NCBI RefSeq assembly: GCF_025642745.1
Contig: NZ_JANZKP010000021.1
Coordinates: forward strand, 1-55,848
DNA length: 55,848 bases
DNA from: Cellulomonas sp. RIT-PI-Y
GTDB lineage: Bacteria; Actinomycetota; Actinomycetes; Actinomycetales; Cellulomonadaceae
Direction of reading: 5' to 3'
Of this stretch, positions 9,305-18,428 are shown piece after piece (position 1 is the first letter of the stretch; each line of letters opens with the position of its first letter). The position numbers were made by a program, and so were the translations under genes. The notes below the pieces were generated by a model. It saw only the letters and a program-made list of their open reading frames with translations, made no database searches and was not told the DNA's origin.

Positions 9305-11845
9305 TCAGACGAAGTTCCAGTTGCGCAGCCCGTCCCGGCCCTCCAGCCCGAGCTTGCGCAGCACCGCCGCCATGTGGTTCTCCACCGTCCGCACGCTCAA
9401 CCGCAGCCGCCGGGCGATCTCCCGGTTGCTCAGTCCACGGCGGGCCATCACCGCCACCTCGCGCTCCCGGGCGGTCAACCGGTCCAGCCGGTCGTCGTGG
9501 TGCAGGCCGGGGCGGGGCACCACGCCCTCGTCCACCAGCCCGTCGGTCCCCGTGCCGAGCTCCTGCAGCAGCTCGACCGCGGTGCCGACCATCCCCGGTG
9601 ACACCGCGGGACTCACCCGGGGCAGCGCGGCGGCGATCGCGGCGGCGTCCTCGGCGACGATCGCGCGGCCCAGGCGCAGGTAGGGCGCGAGCAGGGGCGA
9701 CCGGACCCGGGCGAACACGGCCTCGATCCGCGCCGCCTGCTCCGGTGGCGGCATCCGGTCCTGCGCCAGCCAGTACGTGAGCGCGCACGCGTCCATCCCC
9801 TGGTCCGCGGCGCGGTCCCCGGCGTCGGTGAGCACCCGGGCCGCTGCCACCGGATCCCCCGCGGCCCGGCACACCGCCGCCCGGGCCAGGGGACTCAGCG
9901 CGCACAGCACCTGGGCGTGGTGCGGCCGCTCACCGAGCTCCCGGGCCAGCACGTCCACGATGTCGTCGTCCCCCGCGGCGGCCAGGATCGCCGCCCCGAT
10001 GCTCAGGCCCCGCCGGTAGAAGGTGTGGTCCGCCGGACCGGGCGACCCCAGGCTCAGCGCGGTGTTCAGCACCCGCCACGCCTCCTCGTTCCGTCCCGCG
10101 TGGAACAGCACCTCGGTCAGGGCCGCCGAGTGCACCCGGATCCCGGTCAGCGAGCGCGCGTCGTAGGCGGCCTCCAGCAGATGGCGCCCCCAGCGCTCGG
10201 CGGCGGCCGCCTCCCCGCTCATCAGCAGGGCCAACACCCGGATGCCGTCCGCGTAGTAGGCGGCGTCCGGCGCCACCTCCGCCGGCACCGACTCGGCGTG
10301 CTCCAGTGCCAGATCCGGCCGGCCGGCGTCCAGCAGCGCCCCCGCGGCCACCACGGTCTGCCAGGCGTCCAGCCACGGCAGCCCGGTGGCCGGCACCGGC
10401 AGCGCACCCTCCGCGCGCTCCAGCACCCGGGTCCGCAGGCCCTCCACCCCCTGGATCGCGGCCAGCACCCGGGGGTGCCGGGCGCCCGGCAGCGACGCCA
10501 GCTGCTCGGCGCCCATCCCGCTCCAGCGCGCCCATCGGATCCGTTGCAGGCAGAACCGCACCAGCTCCTGGACGTCCTCCCGTCCGGTGACCACGGTGCC
10601 GGTGAACACCGCCTCCAGCTGGGTGCGGGCCGGGCGGCGCTGCAGCCGCTCGAGGTACCGGTTCGCGGCGGGGACCGTGGGATCGTCCAGCCAGCCCCGG
10701 GCGGCCGCCGACTCCTCCGCCGCCGCGTCCGCCAGCACCAGGTCGGAGACCTCCACGCTCCACCGGACGTAGTCCTCGGCCGCCCGACGGGTGCGCGCCG
10801 ACAGCAGCGCGCGCAGGTCGTCGTCGTGCCGGAACGGCAGGTCCACCCCGGACCCGCACCGCTCGGTGGCCTGGCGGGACAGCTGCCGGGCCCGGTCGGC
10901 GGTGATCGCCGACCGGAGCGCGGTGCCGAGCGCCGGGGGCGCCACCGCCAGCTGCGGCTGCCCACCGCCGGTCCGGGCGTGCTCGATCACCCGGTTCGCC
11001 CCGACCAGTTCCCGGAGCAGCCCGCCGCCGATCAGCAGCTCACCGGTGTCCCGGTCCACCGGCCCCAGCCAGGACAAGAGCTCCAGCGCCGCCACCTGCT
11101 CCGGTGTGGCACGGGCCAGCAGGGCGTGCGCCACGGCGTCGCCCGGCACGTCGTCGAACTGGCCGGTCTTCTGCCAGATCCCGTCCCGGCGATCGATCAC
11201 CCGGGCATGCCGTGCCCCGTCGACCAGGGCCAACGCCACCCGGGGGTTCCCGGCGGACCGGGACAGCACCGCGGAGGTCAGCGGCACGTCCACCGGACCG
11301 TCCAGGGCACCCGAGATCAGCCGGGCCATCGCCCGGAAGCCCATCGGGGCCAGCGCCTGCCGGGCCGGTGCCCGCTCCGCGACCAGCCGGGCCGGAGCGT
11401 CCGGCAGCTGACCCGCGCCGGAACGGACCGTCGCCACCAGGGTCACCCGACGGGTGCGCACCACCCGCAGCAGCACCGTGCAGGACGCCTCGTCCAGCTG
11501 GTCGAGGTCGTCCACCAGCACCATCGCCCGCCGCCCGCCGAGTTCGCCCAGCAACCACCCCGCCGCCTCCGCCGCCCGGCCCGGGGTCGCGTTCTGCGGG
11601 AAGGAGGGGTGGGTGAGGAACGCGGCCAGCGGGGACTCCCCCGCCGCGCGCAGCAGCACGCTGCCGGTGCCCTGGCGGGAGGCGTGCGCGAGCAGCTGGC
11701 GCAGCATCAGGGTGCGGCCGGAGCCGACGTCACCGGACACCAGCACGTCCCGGCCCAGGGCGAGCCAGCGCCGGATGTCGGCGAACGCCTGGTCGGCCAC
11801 ACCGAGCAGCGGGGGTCCCTCGAATCGTCCGTTCACACCGCTCAC
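9305..11845 (-). CDS. LAL-type AAA/LuxR transcriptional regulator
   Basis: 846 residues from GTG 11845; GTG 11836 is a possible alternative and the ribosome site is weak for both. The N-terminus is an AAA+ ATPase with Walker A GDVGSGRT near residue 40 and Walker B MVLVDDLDQLD. A long helical middle (about 350-760) resembles the TPR-like sensor region of LAL/MalT-type regulators. The C-terminus is a LuxR HTH: LTAREREVAVMARRGLSNREIA, then SVRTVENHMAAVLRKLGL. Such proteins are usually ATP- and ligand-dependent activators. The target is unknown, and the divergent SigK operon is the nearest candidate. Confidence 0.9.
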   Translation of the reverse strand: MSGVNGRFEGPPLLGVADQAFADIRRWLALGRDVLVSGDVGSGRTLMLRQLLAHASRQGTGSVLLRAAGESPLAAFLTHPSFPQNATPGRAAEAAGWLLGELGGRRAMVLVDDLDQLDEASCTVLLRVVRTRRVTLVATVRSGAGQLPDAPARLVAERAPARQALAPMGFRAMARLISGALDGPVDVPLTSAVLSRSAGNPRVALALVDGARHARVIDRRDGIWQKTGQFDDVPGDAVAHALLARATPEQVAALELLSWLGPVDRDTGELLIGGGLLRELVGANRVIEHARTGGGQPQLAVAPPALGTALRSAITADRARQLSRQATERCGSGVDLPFRHDDDLRALLSARTRRAAEDYVRWSVEVSDLVLADAAAEESAAARGWLDDPTVPAANRYLERLQRRPARTQLEAVFTGTVVTGREDVQELVRFCLQRIRWARWSGMGAEQLASLPGARHPRVLAAIQGVEGLRTRVLERAEGALPVPATGLPWLDAWQTVVAAGALLDAGRPDLALEHAESVPAEVAPDAAYYADGIRVLALLMSGEAAAAERWGRHLLEAAYDARSLTGIRVHSAALTEVLFHAGRNEEAWRVLNTALSLGSPGPADHTFYRRGLSIGAAILAAAGDDDIVDVLARELGERPHHAQVLCALSPLARAAVCRAAGDPVAAARVLTDAGDRAADQGMDACALTYWLAQDRMPPPEQAARIEAVFARVRSPLLAPYLRLGRAIVAEDAAAIAAALPRVSPAVSPGMVGTAVELLQELGTGTDGLVDEGVVPRPGLHHDDRLDRLTAREREVAVMARRGLSNREIARRLRLSVRTVENHMAAVLRKLGLEGRDGLRNWNFV

Positions 11846-11864
11846 TCTCTGGGTGGCGATGCCC

Positions 11865-11959
11865 TACTCAGCAGGGGTTCCGGCCCTCCTACGCACCCCG
11901 TCGGCCCGATCCGAGCACTCAGTGCGGTGCGATCGCCGTGCTTCGTCCCCTTCTGAGTA
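11865..11959. repeat. ACTCAG-containing repeats upstream of the LuxR gene
   Basis: TACTCAGCAGG at 11865-11875 is mirrored by CCTTCTGAGTA at 11949-11959 (ten of eleven positions pair). GCACTCAGTGC, a perfect 11-base palindrome with a single central base, lies between them at 11915-11925. All three share ACTCAG. They sit 20-115 bases upstream of the LuxR start and could be binding sites for it or for another regulator. The remainder of the 330-base gap to the lipoprotein start shows no gene. Confidence 0.35.
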
Positions 11960-12107
11960 CCTACCTCGGCCGAGTCGTGCTGACGCTGGTCCCGGTGCCG
12001 AGGGTTCCTGACACGTCCGATTCACCCGCCCCGGATGGTCGGGGTCAGGGCTCGTCCACCGATGGACCTGTCATGGTCACTCCCCTGCCGTCCGCGTCCT
12101 GATCCAC

Positions 12108-12134
12108 CCATCCGGCCCGCCTCCCGCTCCGAAC
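12108..12134 (+). promoter_or_regulatory. Candidate SigK-type promoter
   Basis: CCATCC at 12108-12113, a 15-base spacer, then CCGAAC at 12129-12134, about 41 bases before the lipoprotein ATG. From memory, the Mycobacterium tuberculosis SigK promoter is described as CCATCC with a CCGAAT -10 element, so this is a near match. A SigK-like gene is the next gene downstream. If real, the sigma factor would drive the lipoprotein and its own operon. Confidence 0.5.
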
Positions 12135-12175
12135 CCTCCTCGACCGACACCCGAGGAACGATTCGAGGAGCGACG

Positions 12176-13474
12176 ATGCGACTCCGCACCCAGCGCACCA
12201 GCTACGCCGTGGCCATCATGGCCGCGGGCCTGACCCTGACCCTCGGCGCCTGTTCCGGCGGCGACGACTCCATGACCTCCGGCGCGAGCAGCGCCTCCAG
12301 CCAGGCCACGGACGAGCACACCGACATGGCGATGGACACCGGCGTCGAGCCGGTCAGCACCGGCGACCCGTTCGCCGACGCCCGCACCGCCGCGGCCCAC
12401 ATGCCGGAGACCGGGCTGACCCTGGCCACCGGACTGGCCAAGGCCACCGACACAGCCGGCGAGGTCGACTCCGACGCCGCCACGCTGCGCGCCAACCTGA
12501 CCGCCATGCTGCAGGAGCACGTCTACCTGACCGGCATCGGGGTCGCCACCGCCTACACCGCGGGCGCCGACTCGGACGAGTTCGCCGCCGCCAAGTCCGC
12601 CCTGGACGGCAACACCCAGGACCTGACCGACGCGATCGGCTCGATCGCCGGGGACGACGCGGCACAGACCTTCGACCAGGTCTGGACCGACCACGTCGGC
12701 TACTTCGTGGACTACGCGGTCGCCAAGAAGTCCGGCGACCAGGCCGCGGCGGACGCCGCCCAGGCCAATCTGACCACGTACACCCAGGACGCCGGGGCGT
12801 TCTTCGAGCAGATCTCCGACGGTGCTCTGCCCGCCGCCGCCGTGACCGAGGCGCTGGCCATGCACGTGTCCACCATGTCGGCCGCGATCGACGCCCTGGC
12901 CGCCGGCGATCCGACCGCCTCGGACACACTGCGCGCCGCGGCCGATCACGTCGGGATGGACGCCGCCACGATCGCTACCGGGCTGGCCACCAGCGCCGAC
13001 CTGTCCGGCGACCCGATGGACGACGCCTCCACCCTGCGGTCGAACCTGACCGCGCTGCTGCAGGAGCACGTCTACCTGGCCTCGTACGCCGTGTTCACGG
13101 CCTACACCGCGGACGGAGGCGTCGACTCCGAGGCCTTCACCGCCGCGGCCGCCACCCTGGACGCCAACTCGGTCGCCCTGTCCGACGCGGTGACCTCGCT
13201 GGCCGGTGCGGACAACGGCAGCGCCTTCCTCGACCTGTGGCGCGAGCACATCGGGTTCTTCGTGGACTACGCCGTGGCCGACGCCACCGGTGACGAGGAC
13301 GCCCGTCAGCAGGCGCTGCTCGACCTGGACGGCTACCGCCCGCAGGCCGGCGACTTCTTCGAGAAGATCAGCGACGGCGAGCTGCCGTCCGCCGATGTCG
13401 CCGCCGGTCTGGGCATGCACGTGTCGACCCTCGCGGGCGCGATCGACTCGCTCGCGAAGACGCTGGTCGGCTGA
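12176..13474 (+). CDS. Lipoprotein with two tandem His-conserving helical repeats
   Basis: 432 residues. Starts at ATG 12176 behind GAGGAG. Its signal peptide ends in lipobox LGAC (Cys26), followed by a Ser/Thr/Asp-rich linker. Two repeats of ~140 residues (about 105-242 and 287-427) share QEHVYL, the [DE]H[VI]G[YF]FVDYAV segment, [EQ]ISDG.LP and MHVST[ML]. Each repeat therefore keeps three histidines (115/173/230 and 298/358/415) plus nearby acids, which could bind a metal or heme. I do not recognise a named family. It is upstream of a SigK-like gene, a place where mycobacteria carry fasciclin-type lipoproteins such as MPT70/83. The role is inferred only. Confidence 0.8.
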   Translation: MRLRTQRTSYAVAIMAAGLTLTLGACSGGDDSMTSGASSASSQATDEHTDMAMDTGVEPVSTGDPFADARTAAAHMPETGLTLATGLAKATDTAGEVDSDAATLRANLTAMLQEHVYLTGIGVATAYTAGADSDEFAAAKSALDGNTQDLTDAIGSIAGDDAAQTFDQVWTDHVGYFVDYAVAKKSGDQAAADAAQANLTTYTQDAGAFFEQISDGALPAAAVTEALAMHVSTMSAAIDALAAGDPTASDTLRAAADHVGMDAATIATGLATSADLSGDPMDDASTLRSNLTALLQEHVYLASYAVFTAYTADGGVDSEAFTAAAATLDANSVALSDAVTSLAGADNGSAFLDLWREHIGFFVDYAVADATGDEDARQQALLDLDGYRPQAGDFFEKISDGELPSADVAAGLGMHVSTLAGAIDSLAKTLVG

Positions 13475-13548
13475 TGAGCCGTGGCGCCGGTCCTCTCCAA
13501 CGCGCCGGCCGGCGCCACGCCCACTGGGCCGGGTGCGGGTGCGTGCGG

Positions 13549-13554
13549 CACACT
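13549..13554 (+). promoter_or_regulatory. -10-like box for a leaderless sigK transcript
   Basis: CACACT lies exactly seven bases before the GTG at 13562. It has A and T at the positions conserved in TANNNT -10 boxes. The same spacing recurs before at least eight other genes in this window, suggesting leaderless initiation. Confidence 0.4.
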
Positions 13555-13561
13555 GTCGCGC

Positions 13562-14125
13562 GTGCCCGTACCCGGAACCCACCCCCTCGCCGACGACACC
13601 CTCGACCGGGTCGCCGCCGGTGATCAGGACGCCTTCGCCGCCCTCTACGACGCGGTGTCCCCGGCGGTGCACGGCACCGCCCTGGCGGTGCTCCGCGACC
13701 CGGACCACGCCGCCGAGGTCACCCAGGAGGTCATGGTGGAGATCTGGCGCACCGCCTCCCGCTACGACCGCCGCCTCGGCTCCCCGCGCACCTGGGCCAC
13801 CACGATGGCGCACCGCCGGGCGGTGGACCGGGTCCGGTCGGTCCAGGCCCAGCGCACCCGGGACCAGGCCGCACTCGACCGGGACCGGCCGGTGGACTAC
13901 GACCACGTGGCCGAGCAGGTCGAGGGCCGGCTGGAGGCCGAACGACTGAGGCACTGCATGGACGGCCTCACCGACACCCAGCGTGAGTCGGTGACGCTCG
14001 CCTACTACGGCGGCCTCAGCTACCGGGAGGTGGCGGAGGACCTGGACGCCGCACTCCCCACCATCAAGAGCCGCATCCGCGACGGGCTGATCCGCCTGCG
14101 CGACTGCCTGGGCGTGACCCGATGA
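13562..14125 (+). CDS. sigK: ECF RNA polymerase sigma factor, SigK-like
   Basis: 187 residues from GTG 13562. The frame is open further upstream, but this start is preceded by a -10-like box and gives the usual ECF length. Region 2 is seen as HAAEVTQEVMVEIWRTASRYD, and region 4 as LSYREVAEDLDAALPTIKSRIRDGLIRLRD, the helix that reads the -35 element. It overlaps the downstream anti-sigma gene by an ATGA, the classic sigma/anti-sigma layout. The name SigK rests on similarity plus the RskA-like partner. Confidence 0.85.
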   Translation: MPVPGTHPLADDTLDRVAAGDQDAFAALYDAVSPAVHGTALAVLRDPDHAAEVTQEVMVEIWRTASRYDRRLGSPRTWATTMAHRRAVDRVRSVQAQRTRDQAALDRDRPVDYDHVAEQVEGRLEAERLRHCMDGLTDTQRESVTLAYYGGLSYREVAEDLDAALPTIKSRIRDGLIRLRDCLGVTR

Positions 14126-14904
14126 CCGAGGACAGCATGAGCCCCCACGACCCGCACGATCTGCTCGCCGCCTGGGCGATCGACGCCGTCGACCCCGACG
14201 AGCGCGCCGCCGTCGAGCGTGCCATGGCCGAGGACCCCGCGCTCGCCGACGAGGCGGCCGGGTTCCTGGCCACCGCCGCGGTGCTGGGCGCCGCCCGTTC
14301 GGTGGCCCCGCCGCCCTCCCTGCGCGATCGGGTGCTGGCCGAGATCGACACCCTCGGCCGCGGGCCCGGCGACGTGATCCCGCCGGCCGGCCGGAGCTCC
14401 GGCAGCCGTCGTCCGAGCGGACGCACCGACGCCCGGCGTCCCGGCGGCCGGACGTTCCGCCGGGTGCGCACCGTCCTGGTCGCCGCGGTTCTCGCGGTCG
14501 CGATCGCGCTGCCGTCGGTCACCGCCTGGCAGCAGCACCAGCGCGCTGTCCAGGCCGAGGCGCGGGCCGACCGGATCACCGCCCTGCTGGCCAGCCCCGG
14601 CGCCGAGCTGCTCTCCGGGGACCTGACCTCCGGTGGCACCGCGACCGCCGTCGTCACCGACGACGCGGCCCTGGTCAGTGCCGAGGGCGTGGCCGACCCG
14701 GGCGACGGCAAGGTCTACCAGCTCTGGGTGATGCGGGACGGTGTGCCGGTGCCGGACGCCACCACCGGCCTGACCGGTGACGGCTTCCAGATCGACACCA
14801 CCGCGTACCGGGCCGGCGACGGCCTGGCGCTGACGGTGGAGCCGGCCGGCGGCTCCGACGCCCCGACCACCGATCCCGTGGTGGTGCTGCTCCCGACCGC
14901 CTGA
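14122..14904 (+). CDS. RskA-type membrane anti-sigma factor
   Basis: 260 residues; ATG 14122 couples to the sigma gene stop, and an in-frame ATG at 14137 is possible. The N-terminal ~60 residues, HDLLAAWAIDAVDPDERAAV onward, form the anti-sigma helical domain and lack the Cys/His zinc motif, as in RskA. A Pro/Arg/Gly-rich linker follows. One membrane helix lies near 113-133, then an external RskA domain with VYQLWVMRDGVPVPDA. It should hold the sigma factor at the membrane until released by proteolysis. Confidence 0.88.
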   Translation: MTEDSMSPHDPHDLLAAWAIDAVDPDERAAVERAMAEDPALADEAAGFLATAAVLGAARSVAPPPSLRDRVLAEIDTLGRGPGDVIPPAGRSSGSRRPSGRTDARRPGGRTFRRVRTVLVAAVLAVAIALPSVTAWQQHQRAVQAEARADRITALLASPGAELLSGDLTSGGTATAVVTDDAALVSAEGVADPGDGKVYQLWVMRDGVPVPDATTGLTGDGFQIDTTAYRAGDGLALTVEPAGGSDAPTTDPVVVLLPTA

Positions 14905-14908
14905 GCGG

Positions 14909-15832
14909 TCAGAACGGCAGGTCGGTGCCGGTCAGCCGCCGGTAGGCCTCGCGGTACCGTTCGCCGGTGCGCTCGACCACGTCGGCGGGCAGCTCCGGCG
15001 GCGGCGTGTCGCCCGACCGGTCCCACCCGGACTCGGCCGAGGTCAGCCAGTCCCGGACGAACTGCTTGTCGAAGCTCGGCTGCGCGCGCCCCGGCTGCCA
15101 CCCGTCGGCGGGCCAGAACCGGGAGGAGTCCGGGGTGAGCACCTCGTCGCCGAGCGCGACCTGCCCGGTGGTGGGGTCGATGCCGAACTCGAGCTTGGTG
15201 TCGGCCAGGATCACGCCCCGGTCCCGCGCGATCGACTCGGCCCGGGCGTAGACCGCCAGGGTCAGGTCGCGCAGCTGCTCGGCCCGGTCGGCCCCGATCC
15301 GCTCGGCGACCTGCGCCAGCGTGACGTTCTCGTCGTGCTCGCCCAGCTCGGCCTTCGTGGCAGGGGTGAAGATCGGCTCCGGCAGCCGGGATCCGTCCAC
15401 CATTCCGGCGGGCAGCGGGATCCCGGTCACCTCACCACCGGTCACGTACTCCGCCAGACCCGACCCGGTCAGGTAGCCCCGGGCCACGCACTCCACCGGG
15501 AACATGTCCAGCCGCCGGCAGACCATCGCCCGGCCGAGCACGTCGACCGGCACGTCCGGCGCCGCCGCACCGACCACGTGGTGCGGCACCAGGTCCGCCA
15601 GCTGGTCGAACCACCACAGGCTGAGCTGGGTCAGCACCACGCCCTTGCCCGGGATGCCGGGGCTGAGCACGTGGTCGTAGGCGCTCACCCGGTCCGAGGC
15701 GACCACCAGCACCACGTCGCCGTGCGCCTCGGTGACCGCTGCCCCCTCCTCCTGCGTGGTGTCCGGGACGTAGAGGTCGCGGACCTTGCCGGAGTACGTG
15801 TGGGTCCAGCCGGGCAGCGTGGGAGCGGTCAT
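14909..15832 (-). CDS. purC: SAICAR synthase
   Basis: Phosphoribosylaminoimidazole-succinocarboxamide synthase joins aspartate to CAIR in purine synthesis. 307 residues from ATG 15832, chosen because AGG lies nine bases upstream; ATG 15841 is three codons earlier and lacks a spaced ribosome site. Family signatures are SGKVRDLY, ASDRVSAYDHVL, PVECVARGYLTGSG, LADTKLEFG and DEVLTPDSSRFWP. The length fits the longer actinobacterial form. It stands apart from purD by one small gene on the opposite strand. Confidence 0.96.
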   Translation of the reverse strand: MTAPTLPGWTHTYSGKVRDLYVPDTTQEEGAAVTEAHGDVVLVVASDRVSAYDHVLSPGIPGKGVVLTQLSLWWFDQLADLVPHHVVGAAAPDVPVDVLGRAMVCRRLDMFPVECVARGYLTGSGLAEYVTGGEVTGIPLPAGMVDGSRLPEPIFTPATKAELGEHDENVTLAQVAERIGADRAEQLRDLTLAVYARAESIARDRGVILADTKLEFGIDPTTGQVALGDEVLTPDSSRFWPADGWQPGRAQPSFDKQFVRDWLTSAESGWDRSGDTPPPELPADVVERTGERYREAYRRLTGTDLPF

Positions 15833-15870
15833 GGCGTCCATCCTGCCGCAGGGCGTGCGATGCTCGCCCC

Positions 15871-16089
15871 ATGGATCTTCCCCTGGTGTGGTCGCTGCTG
15901 GTCCTGGTCGCGGGACTGTGGAACCTGATCGTCTGGCCCCGGTTCGGGCAGCGGATCGCCAAGGACCCGCGGGCCCGGGACGCCGACGGACGCCCGACCA
16001 CCTTCCTCACCGTGCACCTGGTCCTGATCGGCGTCTCGCTGCTGCTCGGTGTCCTGCTGGTCGTGCTGGGCGTCCTGACCCTGGTCTGA
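15871..16089 (+). CDS. Small two-helix membrane protein, SCO4848-like
   Basis: 72 residues with two hydrophobic helices (about 6-24 and 47-71), separated by a short polar loop carrying RFGQRIAKDPRARD. It resembles the small actinobacterial membrane proteins named after Streptomyces SCO4848; that match is from memory and moderately sure. It lies between purC and purD on the opposite strand. No function is known. A -10-like GATGCT lies six bases before the ATG, so it may be leaderless. Confidence 0.7.
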   Translation: MDLPLVWSLLVLVAGLWNLIVWPRFGQRIAKDPRARDADGRPTTFLTVHLVLIGVSLLLGVLLVVLGVLTLV

Positions 16090-16092
16090 GGC

Positions 16093-17343
16093 TCAGACCT
16101 TCGCGGCGATGTCGGTCCGGTGGTGCGACCCGGCCAGGCCGATCCGCTCCACCCCCGCGTAGGCGGCGGTCCGCGCCGTCGCGAGATCCGCTCCGACGCC
16201 CACCACCGACAGCACCCGGCCCCCGGCGGAGACCACCGCGTCGCCCTCCTGCCGGGTGCCGGCGTGCAGCACGTGCACCGCGTCCAGCGACTCGGCCTCG
16301 GCCAGCCCGGTGATCGGATCACCGGTGCGCGGTGCGGCCGGGTAGCCCGCGGAGGCGACCACCACGGTCACCGCCGCGTCGTCGCGCCATTCCAGGGCGG
16401 GGAGCGTGTCCAGCGCCCCGGTCGCCGCCGCGTGCAGCACCCCGGCCAGTGGGGTCGCGAGCCGGGCCAGCACCACCTGGGTCTCCGGGTCGCCGAACCG
16501 GGCGTTGAACTCCACCACCCGGGTGCCTCGCCCGGTCAGCGCCAGCCCGCAGTACAGCACCCCCACGAACGGCGTGCCGCGCCGGGCCATCTCGTCCACG
16601 GTCGGCTGGGCGACCTGCTGCACGACCTCCTCCACCAGACCGGCCGGCGCCCACGGCAGCGGCGAGTACGCCCCCATGCCGCCGGTGTTCGGGCCGGAGT
16701 CACCGTCGCCCACCCGCTTGAAGTCCTGCGCCGGGACCAGCGGCAGCACCCGGGTGCCGTCGCAGAGCACGAACAGCGACACCTCCGGCCCGTCCAGGAA
16801 GTCCTCGACCACCACCCGGCCGCCCGGCTTGGCCAGGCACTCCGCGGCGTGCGCCGCGGCCTCCGCCCGGTCCGACGTGACCACGACGCCCTTGCCCGCG
16901 GCCAGCCCGTCGTCCTTGACCACGTAGGGCGCTCCGAACGCGTCCAGTGCGGCGTCGATCTGTCCGGGCTCGGTCACCACCCGCGGCTCCGCGGTCGGCA
17001 CCCCGGCGGCGGCCATCACCTCCTTGGCGAAGGCCTTCGACCCCTCGAGCCGGGCACCGGCGGCGCTGGGCCCGAACACCGGGATCCCGGCGGCCCGCAC
17101 CGCGTCCGACACCCCCGCCACCAGCGGCGCCTCCGGTCCGACGACCACCAGCTCCGCACCCAGCCGGGTCGCGAGCGCGGTCACCGCGTCCCCGTCCAGC
17201 TGGTCCACCTCGTGCAGGGTGGCGACCGTGCCGATGCCGGGATTCCCGGGGGCGGCGTGCAGTTCGGTGACGGCGGGGTCCAGGGACAGCGACCGGGCCA
17301 GCGCGTGCTCCCGCGCCCCGGTGCCGACGATGAGGATCTTCAC
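16093..17343 (-). CDS. purD: Phosphoribosylamine-glycine ligase
   Basis: GAR synthetase adds glycine to phosphoribosylamine in purine synthesis using ATP. 416 residues from GTG 17343. It has the N-terminal signature [16 protein letters not shown]-grasp segments [16 protein letters not shown] and [15 protein letters not shown], and [10 protein letters not shown] with [19 protein letters not shown] sits exactly seven bases upstream of the start, consistent with a leaderless transcript. Confidence 0.96.
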   Translation of the reverse strand: MKILIVGTGAREHALARSLSLDPAVTELHAAPGNPGIGTVATLHEVDQLDGDAVTALATRLGAELVVVGPEAPLVAGVSDAVRAAGIPVFGPSAAGARLEGSKAFAKEVMAAAGVPTAEPRVVTEPGQIDAALDAFGAPYVVKDDGLAAGKGVVVTSDRAEAAAHAAECLAKPGGRVVVEDFLDGPEVSLFVLCDGTRVLPLVPAQDFKRVGDGDSGPNTGGMGAYSPLPWAPAGLVEEVVQQVAQPTVDEMARRGTPFVGVLYCGLALTGRGTRVVEFNARFGDPETQVVLARLATPLAGVLHAAATGALDTLPALEWRDDAAVTVVVASAGYPAAPRTGDPITGLAEAESLDAVHVLHAGTRQEGDAVVSAGGRVLSVVGVGADLATARTAAYAGVERIGLAGSHHRTDIAAKV

Positions 17344-17498
17344 GCGGGTGACCCTACCCAGGCCCGGCGTCCGACGGGCTCCCCGTCCGGTTGCGGACCC
17401 GGCGCCACGACCGGAGGATCGCCCCAGCGCGGCGCCCTCCGTCCACGACGACGGTGGGCGCCGTCCGCCTTCACCCCAGGAGCAGGAGGACGCGACCC

Positions 17499-18392
17499 AT
17501 GTCCGATCAGTACACCTTCCAGGACCCGATCGCCCAGTACCCCATGCCGCAGCCGCCGGAGCAGAGCCAGGACGGCCCCGGACTGGACAGCGCCCTGACC
17601 CCGCGCGCCGACCACGGCGAGGACACCTACCGCGGCTCCGACCGCCTGACCGGCCGCAAGGCCCTGATCACCGGTGGCGACTCCGGGATCGGCGCCGCGG
17701 TCGCGATCGCCTTCGCCCGCGAGGGGGCCGACGTGGTGCTCTCCTACCTGCCCGAGGAGCAGGAGGACGCCGAGCGCATCGCCCAGCTGGTCCGGGACGC
17801 CGGTCGCCGCGCCGTGCTGGCCCCGGGCGACGTCGCGGACGAGACCTACGCCCGGTCGCTGGTGCACACCGCCGTCGACGAGCTGGGCGGCCTCGACCTC
17901 ATCGCGAACATCGCCGGTCGCCAGCAGTTCGTCGAGGACCTGGCCGACCTGAGCTCGGAGTCCTTCGACCAGACCTTCCGGACCAACGTGCACGCGCTGT
18001 TCTGGATCGTCCAGGAGGCGCTGCCGCACCTGCCGAAGGGCGCGAGCATCATCAACACCTCCTCGATCCAGGCGTACAACCCGTCACCGATCCTGGTCGA
18101 CTACGCGACGACGAAGGCCGCGATCAACACGATCTCCAAGGCGCTGGCCCAGCAACTCGCGCCGAAGGGGATCCGGGTGAACGTGGTCGCTCCGGGTCCG
18201 ATCTGGACCCCGTTGCAGGTCGCGGGCGGCCAGCCGCCGGAGAAGCTGCCGGAGTTCGGCGAGCAGACCCCGTTCGGCCGGGCCGGTCAGCCCGCGGAGC
18301 TCGCCCCGGCCTATGTGTACCTGGCCTCCCAGGAGTCCAGCTACGTCTCCGGGGAGACCCTGAACGTCAACGGCGGCACGCCGACCCCCTGA
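17499..18392 (+). CDS. Short-chain dehydrogenase, general-stress type
   Basis: 297 residues from ATG 17499 with GGAGGA at 17485-17490. A Pro/Gln-rich N-terminal extension of ~45 residues precedes the Rossmann domain: [16 protein letters not shown] for NADP binding, NIAG, then catalytic Ser with Tyr-Ala-Thr-Thr-Lys. The long N-terminus and the GGDSGIG form are typical of the YhdF/YdaD/YghA-like group, annotated as general stress proteins or glucose/alcohol dehydrogenases. It converges on the ArsR-like gene and has no obvious partner. Confidence 0.88.
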   Translation: MSDQYTFQDPIAQYPMPQPPEQSQDGPGLDSALTPRADHGEDTYRGSDRLTGRKALITGGDSGIGAAVAIAFAREGADVVLSYLPEEQEDAERIAQLVRDAGRRAVLAPGDVADETYARSLVHTAVDELGGLDLIANIAGRQQFVEDLADLSSESFDQTFRTNVHALFWIVQEALPHLPKGASIINTSSIQAYNPSPILVDYATTKAAINTISKALAQQLAPKGIRVNVVAPGPIWTPLQVAGGQPPEKLPEFGEQTPFGRAGQPAELAPAYVYLASQESSYVSGETLNVNGGTPTP

Positions 18393-18428
18393 GTCCGTCC
18401 GCCCCCTCGCCGCCCCCGGTCCGCGCGC

